This document shows, in pieces, positions 17,762 through 25,333 of a DNA stretch of 64,000 nt. Position 1 is the stretch's first letter; every line of letters begins with the position of its first letter. Source of the DNA: Rhodobacterales bacterium (lineage in GTDB: Bacteria; Pseudomonadota; Alphaproteobacteria; Rhodobacterales; Rhodobacteraceae); the NCBI GenBank assembly GCA_003249215.1, contig QKJR01000079.1, forward strand, positions 1 to 64,000, read 5' to 3'. Made by a program: the position numbers and the translations under genes. The notes under the pieces are model-generated. The model saw only the letters and a list, made by a program, of their open reading frames with translations. It made no database searches and was not told the origin of the DNA.

Positions 17762-18756
17762 CACTTCTGCGCCGCCTCCGCCGCTGCCTGCAGCTCGGCC
17801 ACGAAGTCCGCGCCATATTCCTTGGCGAAGAGCTCATAGACCGGGCCCACCATGGCGCGGAAGGGCGCGGTGTCGACCGTGTTGATCTCGACGCCCGCCT
17901 CGGCCAGCGTCTTCATCAGGTCGTCGTAGACGGTGGCGATCTGCGCGCGATACCAGCCTTGCACGGCGGTGGCGGCCTCGGTCAACACCGCCTGATCGGC
18001 CGGGTCGAGCCCGTCGAAACGCGCCTTGTTCATATACCAGTAGTTCGGCATCCACATGTAGTTCGAGACCGAGAGGTATTTCTGTACCTCGAACCATTTT
18101 GCATCGTAGAAGTCGCGGATCTCGGGCTCGGCGCCATCCACCACGCCCGATTGCAGCGCGTAATAGGTCTCGCCATAGGGCACGGTCTGCGGCAGCGCGC
18201 CGAAGGCCTTGATCGTCTCGAGCGCGACCGGGATCGGCGGCACCCGCAGCTTGAGGCCCTGCATGTCCGCCGGGCTGGTGATCGGGTGGACGTTGTTGGT
18301 GAAGCTGCGGAAGCCTGAATCGAGAATGCCGAGAATGACATAGCCCTTGGGCGGGGCGAGCGCGGCCAGCGTCTGGCCGAAGGGGCCGTCGAGCACCTGA
18401 TGCACCGCGTCGAAATTTCCGAAGAGGAAGGGCAGGGCGAGCGCGTTGAGCTTGGGGTCAATCACATCGACGACACCGCCGAGCCCCATGTCGATCGAAC
18501 CATCGCCGACTGCCTCGCTGACCGGGCCCTCGTCGCCGAGGAGAGCATTGCCGAAGATGCTGATCGTGACACGGCCCTCGGTCTTGGCCTCGACCTCGTC
18601 CTTGTAGCGCAGGAGCGCCTGCTGGATCAGGCTCTCCTCGGGCGAGGCATGGGCGATGCGCAGTTCGGTGGATTGAGCCCAGGCTGTCGAGGCGCCGAGC
18701 GCGAGTGACGAAGCGGCGACCGACGTCGCGAGGAAGGTGCGGCGGGAAAGAGCCAT
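17761..18756 (-). CDS. TRAP transporter periplasmic binding protein, DctP (cluster B)
   Basis: A 331-residue binding protein. The leader MALSRRTFLATSVAASSLAL carries a twin-arginine motif (SRRTFLA) and ends ...AWA, so export may be by Tat in already folded form. The mature part LRIAHASPEESLIQQALLRY and the conserved arginine region LKLRVPPIPVALETIKAFGA are typical DctP features; the arginine binds the ligand carboxylate. It is the first gene of the minus-strand cluster B operon, so the promoter should lie in 18757-19047. Confidence 0.92.
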   Translation of the reverse strand: MALSRRTFLATSVAASSLALGASTAWAQSTELRIAHASPEESLIQQALLRYKDEVEAKTEGRVTISIFGNALLGDEGPVSEAVGDGSIDMGLGGVVDVIDPKLNALALPFLFGNFDAVHQVLDGPFGQTLAALAPPKGYVILGILDSGFRSFTNNVHPITSPADMQGLKLRVPPIPVALETIKAFGALPQTVPYGETYYALQSGVVDGAEPEIRDFYDAKWFEVQKYLSVSNYMWMPNYWYMNKARFDGLDPADQAVLTEAATAVQGWYRAQIATVYDDLMKTLAEAGVEINTVDTAPFRAMVGPVYELFAKEYGADFVAELQAAAEAAQK

Positions 18757-19047
18757 TTAGATCTCCGTTGTTGGATTGCCCCGGCCGAGTTATCTCGTTC
18801 CGAGAACCGAGCTCGGAAGCTGGTGCAGCGGTTCTTGCAGGGCATTGTTGTAACTACGGGAAGTTAATCAGACGCGGGGTGTGCCGGGCAATCGCTCACC
18901 GCCGTTCTCCCCGCAACAATGCCTTATGCCTCTATAATTCTTGATGATCGGCGGGGCGCACTGTCGACGGGTGGCGCTGTCTCTGCACGGGATCAGGGGC
19001 CGCGCGACTGTCCTTGAGGAGACAGGCTCGAACCCGTCTGACGTCAC

Positions 19048-19521
19048 TGAGCTACTCCCCAACTCTTGGACAGATTTCGGGGTGATTTAAGCTACAGCCT
19101 GCCCCTGCTGGTTGGTTTCGATTGCACTGAAGTGAACCACGGCGGGCGGTTGTTGGCCATGGGCAGTGTGAGGGTGGTGGTGGTTTTAGAAAGTGATCCA
19201 GCGCCCGATGCCGGCTTTGGCCTGCGATCCGGTTTCCCAGGCGTGCAGCGAGACGCATTCATAATTCAGGGACCGCCAGAGACGGGTAAGTCTTGTGCCC
19301 CTTCGCGGGCGTGCTGGCGTTGGGCTGCTGGTAGATCGGCATCGTTCCGGGGCCAGTTCCGACACAATGCGCTCGCCCTTCACGGCTTCCAGCGCAACGC
19401 GAGCCTTGAAGCCCGCGTCATGGTTCCTGCGTTTCGACATGGCCTGATCTCCTCGTTCTTGCAGACCAGAAGACGGCAGATCGTAGCTTCCGTCACTGTC
19501 CGATTTTCGGGGGGTAGCTCA
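19048..19521 (-). mobile_element. Decayed IS3-family element with internal deletion
   Basis: Both ends are preserved as imperfect inverted repeats beginning TGAGCTAC (19048 on the plus strand, 19521 on the minus strand), 26 bp long with several mismatches (TGAGCTACCCCCCGAAAAT versus TGAGCTACTCCCCAACTCT, both reaching GGACAG). Inside on the minus strand is the OrfA start MSKRRNHDAGFKARVALEAV at 19440. It passes almost directly into the OrfB C-terminal part YECVSLHAWETGSQAKAG, so most of both genes is deleted. A TAA interrupts the frame after GRWITF, after which NHHHPHTAHGQQPPAVV continues to the normal stop. No short direct repeat flanks it (CAC versus GAG). The terminus and the C-terminal code match the remnant at 743-830, in inverse orientation. 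Confidence 0.8.
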
Positions 19522-19584
19522 GAGTCCATTGCGGGCCGAACCCTCTCGCGACGCAGACATCGCGAGAGGGTTTGGTCCCGGGGA

Positions 19585-20121
19585 TCAATCGGGGGCCTGC
19601 ACGAGGATCTTGACCTGCGATTCCTCGGCGACGAGCGCATCGAAGCCTTCGGCCACGATGTCGTCAAGCGCGATGCGCTTGGTCACCAGCCGCTCGGCGC
19701 TGAAATAGCCCTGGGTCATCAGCTCCATCACCGCAGGGTAGACGTTGCTATAGGCGATCGTGCCCTGTAACTGGCGCTCCTTCAGAACGGCGGTATTGGG
19801 CTGGAAGGCCGCCTCGCCCTCCCAGATCGAAACGATCAGCGTCTGACCTTCGTGACGGGTGCTGTCGATACATTGTGGCAGGACGCGCGGAATGCCCGTC
19901 ACCTCGAAAGCGACATGCACGCCGCCGGTGGCTGCGCGGATCGCAGTCACGGGATCTGCGGCCACCGGGTCTATCGCCGAAGTGGCGCCCAGTTCCAGCG
20001 CTTTCGCGCGACGCTCGGGCGAGGGTTCGACCACATGGATCTGCGCTGCCCCGGCCACGCGCAGCGCCTCGACGACCAGAAGCCCGATCGGGCCGGCGCC
20101 GAAAACCGCCGCCGTGGATAT
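19585..20121 (-). pseudogene. Zn-dependent alcohol/2,3-butanediol dehydrogenase, C-terminal half only
   Basis: About 178 residues matching the Rossmann and C-terminal part of medium-chain zinc dehydrogenases: AAVFGAGPIGLLVVEALRVA, NAD-specific VVEPSPERRAKALELGA, FEVTGIPRVL and the end ...EESQVKILVQAP. A full 2,3-butanediol dehydrogenase has about 350 residues; the catalytic GroES-like half with the zinc ligands is missing. Homology stops at about 20105-20121, where the plus strand becomes a different truncated gene. A TTG at 20124 could start translation, but no active enzyme is expected. Confidence 0.82.
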
Positions 20122-20653
20122 CAATCAACGCTGGGATCTGACGACGGCGCGGCGCTTCATCCCGCAGCTTGCCGAGGCCGGTTGCCGCATCGTAGAGCAG
20201 CCCTTGCGCGGCAGTGATGTCGCCGGGATGTCCGAGATTGCTCGGCGCGAAAACGTGCTGCTGGTCGCCGATGAGCCGCTGGAAACGCCACAAGACATGT
20301 TGCGCCATGTGCTCGAGCGGGCCTGCCATGGGGTCTCGGTCAAGATTGCCAAGCATGGCAGCGCCGGCGCGGCCGCCACGGTCGCCCATCTGGCGCAGGC
20401 CGCGGGGCTGCAGATTTTCGCCGGCACGATGTTCGAATCCTCGGTCGGGGTGGCCAGCCATGCGCAATTCTTCGCAACCCTGCCCGAGGTCACGCTCGGC
20501 AGTCAGTTCTTCGGTCCGCTGCTCATGCACGAGGAGGTGGTGAGCAGCCCCGTCAGATACGAGAATTTCGGCCTGGTGATCCCGCAGGGACCCGGGTCGG
20601 GGATCGAGATTGATCCGGACAGGCTCAGGGAGTTCGGGACGCCTGTCCGATAG
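20107..20653 (+). pseudogene. Muconate-cycloisomerase-like enolase superfamily enzyme, C-terminal half only
   Basis: The frame begins at VDINQRWDL with no start codon or preceding family sequence and runs about 180 residues to TAG 20651-20653. It keeps the C-terminal catalytic parts of the mandelate-racemase/muconate-lactonising subgroup: metal ligands in VDINQ, CRIVEQPL and LLVADEPL, and the lysine of VSVKIAKHG. The N-terminal capping domain and the K-x-K strand are lost. It ends 29 bp before a TRAP binding-protein gene, so it was once probably part of that operon together with the CatR-like LysR gene downstream. Confidence 0.82.
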
Positions 20654-20682
20654 ATCAGAGACGTCAAATCAGGGAGGAAAGA

Positions 20683-21771
20683 ATGAAACACACATCCGGA
20701 ATGCTCGTTGCCGCGCTCGCGCTGCTGCCGGTGGCGGTCGAGGCGCGCCAAGTGCTGAGCTATGCCAGCTCGTTGCCACCCGCGCATCCTTCAAGCGTCG
20801 GCATTCAGTATTTCGCTGATCAGGTCGCGGCCGAGACCGGTGGCGAGATCACCATCGACTTCTTCCCCTCGGGATCGGCGGCCTCGGCCAAGACGATGCT
20901 TTCTGCGGTGTCCAAGGGGCTGGTGGATGGCGGGTTCATCGCCAATATCTACTATCCGGGCGAGCTGCCGGTGACCTCTATCATCAGCGATCTGTCGTTC
21001 TCGAATGCCGGTGGCCTTGCGATGTCTGCAGCGATTACCGACACCGTCCTGAACGACTGCCCCGCCTGTCTGGCCGAATTCGAGAAGATTGGCATCCATT
21101 TCCTGTCGAGCTATGGCACGCCGCCCTACAAATCCATGTGCTCGAAGCTCGAGAGCGTGGCCGACCCCGCCGGGCGCCGGCTGCGCGTGGCGGGCGAGGA
21201 GATGGGGCACTGGGCCGAACGTATCGGCGGGATCCCGATCAACATCCCGAACAACGAGGCCTATGAGGCGATGCAGCGCGGCCAGATCGACTGCGTGATC
21301 GGCTCCACCGCCTGGATGAGCTCGCTGTCGCTGGGCGAGTTGACGGCCGGTGTCCTCGATCTGCCGATGGGGGCGTTTCAGAGAGGATCGCTGATCAATG
21401 TCAGCACCCGCTTCTGGTCGACGCTCGACGATAAGACCAAGGCGCTGCTGTCGCGTCTCGCCATCGCCAGTGTCGCGCATACCGTCTTCACCTATCAGGA
21501 GCAGGAACGGGCGGCCGATGCCTTGATGGCCGAGAAGGGCATTGCGCTGGTCGAGCCCTCGGCGGCGCTGATCGCGGCGCGCAAGGACTATCAGCAGGCG
21601 CAGATCCAGATGGCGGTCGATAGCGCCGCCGCGCGGGGCTTCGCGGACGGTCAGGCGGTGGCCGATGCGCTGCTCGCCAATCTGCAGAAATGGACTGTGC
21701 TGATTGATGGCAAGGAGCTCGACGAGACCGGATATCGCGATCTGCTGATCGCCGAGATTCTGGAGAAGTAA
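20683..21771 (+). CDS. TRAP transporter periplasmic binding protein, DctP
   Basis: A 362-residue binding protein starting at ATG 20683 after AGGGAGGAAAG. Signal peptide at residues ~1-21 (..LLPVAVEA). The mature part LSYASSLPPAHPSSVGIQYF, DFFPSGSAASAKTMLSAVSK and GRRLRVAGEEMGHWAE follows the DctP pattern with the ligand-binding arginine. Two cysteine-containing segments (NDCPACLAEF, KSMCSKL) could form disulfides. It follows the truncated cycloisomerase and leads a dctPQM set; the substrate may be an aromatic-derived or lactone-type carboxylate, judged only from the neighbours. Confidence 0.92.
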   Translation: MKHTSGMLVAALALLPVAVEARQVLSYASSLPPAHPSSVGIQYFADQVAAETGGEITIDFFPSGSAASAKTMLSAVSKGLVDGGFIANIYYPGELPVTSIISDLSFSNAGGLAMSAAITDTVLNDCPACLAEFEKIGIHFLSSYGTPPYKSMCSKLESVADPAGRRLRVAGEEMGHWAERIGGIPINIPNNEAYEAMQRGQIDCVIGSTAWMSSLSLGELTAGVLDLPMGAFQRGSLINVSTRFWSTLDDKTKALLSRLAIASVAHTVFTYQEQERAADALMAEKGIALVEPSAALIAARKDYQQAQIQMAVDSAAARGFADGQAVADALLANLQKWTVLIDGKELDETGYRDLLIAEILEK

Positions 21772-21772
21772 G

Positions 21773-22252
21773 ATGCCCGCCCTGCAAAAGCTGACGTTCT
21801 GGGCCATCGGTCCGCTGTTGCTCGTGATGATGCTGCATGTGGTTCTGGCGGCACTGGCGCGGACTTTCCTGCATCTGCCGATGCTCGGGACGATCGAGAT
21901 TGCGAGCTATGTCTACATGGTCGCGATCATCTTTCCGGGCATCTTTCTGGCTTGTGCCGGCGCCAGCCATGTGCGCGTGGATGTCGTGGGCGACATGCTG
22001 GGACCGCGCGCGCGCAGGCTGTGTGATATCGTGGCGACGGTGGTCTATGTCGGCTTCCTCGCTGTCTTCTTCCTCGCGCTCGCGCTGACCGCGATCGAGA
22101 AATGGCACAGCCGCGAGACCGTGGATGCGATCGCGTTCCACCTGCCGGTCTGGCCGATGCGGGGGCTTGCCGCGCTGGCGATCGGGGGGGCTGCGGCGGT
22201 CGCGCTGATCGCCGAGATCCGCGCGATCGTGCACGAAAGGCGGCAGTCATGA
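21773..22252 (+). CDS. TRAP transporter small permease, DctQ
   Basis: A 159-residue four-helix membrane protein starting 1 bp after the DctP stop. Key stretches are LPMLGTIEIASYVYMVAIIF, ASHVRVDVVGDML and the last helix GLAALAIGGAAAVALIAEI. Its stop overlaps the ATG of the following dctM frame (ATGA at 22249-22252), showing that 22249 is the original dctM start. Confidence 0.92.
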   Translation: MPALQKLTFWAIGPLLLVMMLHVVLAALARTFLHLPMLGTIEIASYVYMVAIIFPGIFLACAGASHVRVDVVGDMLGPRARRLCDIVATVVYVGFLAVFFLALALTAIEKWHSRETVDAIAFHLPVWPMRGLAALAIGGAAAVALIAEIRAIVHERRQS

Positions 22253-23552
22253 CGCCGATCGCAATCGGGTTTCTGGGCCTCGTAGGTCTGCTCGTTCTGC
22301 TCGCGGGGTGCCGATCGGCGCCGCGCTCGGCACTGTTGCCGTGACCGGGATCCTCGTGCTGCGCGGGCCGCAGGCGGCCATGGTTCTGCTCAGCGAGGGC
22401 GCCTTCGACTTCGTCGCGCATTGGAGCCTGTCGGCGGTGCCGATGTTCATCCTGATGGGCAGCATCGCCTTCCACAGCGGGCTGACCTCGACGCTGTTCG
22501 CCGCCGCGCGGGTCTGGCTTGGCTTCATGCCGGGCGGGCTGGCGGTGGCGACCACCTGCGCCTCGGCGGGCTTTGCCGCCGCCTCGGGCTCGAGCGTGGC
22601 GATGGCCGGTGCGATGTCGCGCCTTGCGGTGCCCGAGATGCTCAAGGCCGGCTACGACAAGGGACTGGCCCCCGGGGTGGTCGCGGCCTCGGGTACCCTC
22701 GGCGCGCTGATCCCGCCGAGCATCCCCTTCATCCTCTACGGGGTCTTCATGGAAGCCTCGGTCAGCAAGCTCTTGATCGCGGGGATCGTCCCGGGGCTGC
22801 TTACCTTCCTGGCCTATACCGCGCTGATCGTCATCCGCGCCAAGCTGAACCCCGCGCTCGCGCCGCGCACCTCCGAGCGCTTTACCCTGCGCCAGAAGCT
22901 TGCCACACTGGTCGCCGCATGGCCCTTTCCGGTGATCGTGCTGGGGGTGATCGGCGGTCTCTATTCGGGGATGTTCACCGCGACCGAGGTCGGCGCCTTC
23001 GGAGCCTGTGTCACGCTGTTGGCCGCGCTGATCAGTGGGCGCTTCTCGGGGGCGATGCTGTCGGCGGCGCTGCGCGAGACGCTGCTCTCGACGGCGGCAA
23101 TCTTTCTGATCGCGATCGGGGCGGTGCTTTTCAGCCAGTTCCTGACCCTGACCCGCATCCCCCTCGAGATCGGGCGCATCATCGACATGTTCGCGGTCAA
23201 TCAGCTGGCCTTCATCCTGCTGGTCTCGCTCTTCTATCTGGTGCTGGGCATGTTCCTCGACCCGATCGGGCTCATGCTGGTGACGCTGCCGCTGCTTGGG
23301 CCCGCGATCACGGCGCTTGATGTCGATGTGATCTGGTTCGGCGTGCTGGTGGTCAAATTCGTCGAAATCGGCCTGTTGACCCCACCGATCGGGCTCAATC
23401 TCTATGTCGTGGCCGCCGCCCTGAACGGCAAGGTGAGCTTTGCCGAGGTCACCCGGGGCACGGCCTGGTTCCTCGCCGCCGAGGCGGTGGTGATGGTCAT
23501 TGTAATCGCCTGTCCGGGGCTTATCCTGCTGTTGCCGAACATCATGCAATGA
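22249..23552 (+). CDS. TRAP transporter large permease DctM, frameshifted near its start
   Basis: From ATG 22249 the frame reads MTPIAIGFLGLVGLLVLLAG, a normal DctM first helix. It then shifts at the GGGG run (22305-22308): the continuation VPIGAALGTVAVTGI lies in a frame offset by one base and runs to TGA 23550-23552. Adding one G to the run would restore L-L-A-G-V-P-I-G. Without it, translation could start only at GTG 22308, giving 414 residues without most of helix 1. The rest is intact: SVPMFILMGSIAFHSG, LGALIPPSIPFILYG, EIGLLTPPIGLNLYVV. It may be a real mutation, a phase-variable homopolymer or a sequencing error. Confidence 0.85.
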
Positions 23553-23572
23553 CACCGCAGGGACGCAGCGCG

Positions 23573-24478
23573 ATGCCGACATTACGCCAGTGCGAATATT
23601 TTCTGGCCGTCGCGGCAGAGCTCAACTTTCACCGCGCGGCCGAGCGGGCCTGTGTCGCGCAATCGGCGCTGTCGATGCAGATCAAGGCGATGGAAGACGA
23701 GATCGGGCTCCGGCTGTTCATCCGCGACAACCGCAACGTCCGGCTGTCCGAGGCCGGGCGGCTCCTGCTGCCCGAGGCGAATGCCCTTGTGCGGCAGGCC
23801 CGGCGGACGGCGGAGCTCGCGCGCAATGTCGCGCGGGGCACGATTGGCAAACTCGATATCGGCATGGTGCCCTCGACCGCCTTCACCGGGGTGATCGCCT
23901 CGACCATCCATCGCTTTCGCGCCGCCGCGCCCGATGTGAACATCGTCTGGCACGAGCTCTTGATGGATGCGCAGCTCGAGGAGCTCTTGGCCGGGCGGCT
24001 CGATCTGGGGTTTCTGCGACTGCCGTGGGAGGGGGCGGATCAGCGGTTCTGCACGCGCGTGCTGCACCGCGAGAAGATCCTGCTTGCCGTGCCCGACGAC
24101 GACCCCGTCGCCGCGCGCGGGCGGGTCGCCTTGGGCGCGCTCAGCGCGCGGCGGTTCATCATGTCGCCCTTGCCCGATACCATGGGCCTGTCGGCCTCGG
24201 TGCATCTGCTCTGCCGCAAGGCGGGGTTCACGCCCGATGTCGCGATGACCTCGCGGCAGTTCCCGGTCATGCTCAATCTCGTGGGGGCAGGGATGGGGGT
24301 TGCCTTCGTGCCGGAATCGGTCGCCGCGATCCGGATCCCGGGGATCGCCTTTCTGGAGCTGGACGACCCCGAGGCCATTACCGAGATCGCGCTGATCTAC
24401 CGCAGCGAAAGCGCCGCGCTGCCGGTTCGCAAATTCATCGAGTCGATCGAAGCACAGGCTCCGGGGCAATGCCCCTGA
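23573..24478 (+). CDS. LysR-family regulator, CatR/BenM-like
   Basis: A 301-residue LysR protein. I prefer ATG 23573 (MPTLRQCEYFLAVAAELNFH), the usual spacing before the HTH, although ATG 23549 overlaps the dctM stop and would add eight residues. HTH at FHRAAERACVAQSALSMQIK; the effector domain has RLDLGFLRLP and ..LVGAGMGVAFVPES. The N-terminal pattern resembles regulators of catechol/cis,cis-muconate degradation, in keeping with the cycloisomerase fragment at 20107. It is translated with the TRAP operon, unusually downstream rather than divergent. Confidence 0.88.
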   Translation: MPTLRQCEYFLAVAAELNFHRAAERACVAQSALSMQIKAMEDEIGLRLFIRDNRNVRLSEAGRLLLPEANALVRQARRTAELARNVARGTIGKLDIGMVPSTAFTGVIASTIHRFRAAAPDVNIVWHELLMDAQLEELLAGRLDLGFLRLPWEGADQRFCTRVLHREKILLAVPDDDPVAARGRVALGALSARRFIMSPLPDTMGLSASVHLLCRKAGFTPDVAMTSRQFPVMLNLVGAGMGVAFVPESVAAIRIPGIAFLELDDPEAITEIALIYRSESAALPVRKFIESIEAQAPGQCP

Positions 24479-24636
24479 TCCCCGGCGGGTCTGTCATTCG
24501 TGAACGGCTCCGGTTTTGCGAGGGTTTTGCATGCGGCAGTGATCGAAGCAGGTTGCGGTCATTTGTCCGGCCTTTGCGCGCAGTTCCCCACCGGATTTGG
24601 GCACCGGAGCGGCGCCGAGATCCGGGGGGAACCGGC

Positions 24637-25185
24637 TCAGAAACTGGGGGGCGTGCAGGCACTGACCACGCGGCAGGGCTCACGGCCCACGGCGCGGAAG
24701 CGATGCGGCAGGTGGCTCTCGAAGGCATAGGCATCGCCGGGCCCGAGCAGCTTGCGCGCGCCGTCCACCGTCACCTCGAGCCGGCCCGAGAGCACGAGCC
24801 CGACCTCTTCACCGGCATGGCTGAGCGGCGTGCGCCCGGTGTCGGCGCCGGGTGCATAGGTCTCGTCGATCATCTGCAACGCGCGCCCCATGCCGGTCTC
24901 GCCGATCTGGCGGTAGGAAATCCGGCCCTTGCCGATCTCCTTCAACTCGGCGGCCTCAAAAAAGAACTTGCGCGGGGCCTGCGGCTCGAACGCGAAGAAC
25001 TCGGCCAGCCCGATCGGCAGCCCGTCGAGGATGCGCTTGAGCGCGCCGATCGTCGGGTTGGTCCGCCCCGATTCCACCAGCGAGATCGTGGAATTCGGCA
25101 AGCCCACCCGGCGCGCCAATTCGCGTTGTGACAGGTTGCGCGCCATGCGCAGCGCCCGCAGCCGGGGGCCGATATCGACATCCAT
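24637..25185 (-). CDS. XRE-family regulator with C-terminal cupin domain
   Basis: A 182-residue protein with start ATG 25185 preceded by GGGGGA at 5 nt; in-frame ATGs at 25191 and 25233 are alternatives. Helix-turn-helix at residues ~7-60 (LRALRMARNLSQRELARRVG, NSTISLVESGRTNP) and a cupin_2 sensor domain at ~105-175 (SHAGEEVGLVLSGRLEVTVD, GPGDAYAFESHLPHRF). This PuuR-like architecture commonly represses or activates amine and amino-acid catabolism. It is divergent from tpa with about 148 bp between starts, so it likely controls tpa. Confidence 0.88.
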   Translation of the reverse strand: MDVDIGPRLRALRMARNLSQRELARRVGLPNSTISLVESGRTNPTIGALKRILDGLPIGLAEFFAFEPQAPRKFFFEAAELKEIGKGRISYRQIGETGMGRALQMIDETYAPGADTGRTPLSHAGEEVGLVLSGRLEVTVDGARKLLGPGDAYAFESHLPHRFRAVGREPCRVVSACTPPSF

Positions 25186-25333
25186 GGTCATCCCCCGTTC
25201 AGGGCGTTCATCCATCCGCATCACTGAGTGCATCGCCTCAATGATTTCTGTGGTTTGCCCTGATCATATAAAGGATTGTTCGCAGCCCCGGAAGGGCGTC
25301 TGATAGGCTATCTCCCGTGAAAGGATTCCCGCG

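Noticed and set aside
17298-17837. N-terminal extension of DctM in cluster B
   Set aside because: It overlaps dctQ entirely and is hydrophilic; ATG 17297 overlaps the dctQ end in the usual ATGA manner.
19018-19042. tRNA-like T-arm (GGGTTCGAGCC on the minus strand)
   Set aside because: The stem does not pair as a 5-bp T-stem with a 7-nt loop, and no acceptor, anticodon or D arm can be found around it; it is only a short hairpin.
18868-19062. 64-residue minus-strand frame beside the IS remnant
   Set aside because: No ribosome-binding site, no recognisable family and composition unlike neighbours; likely non-coding upstream region of the cluster B TRAP operon.
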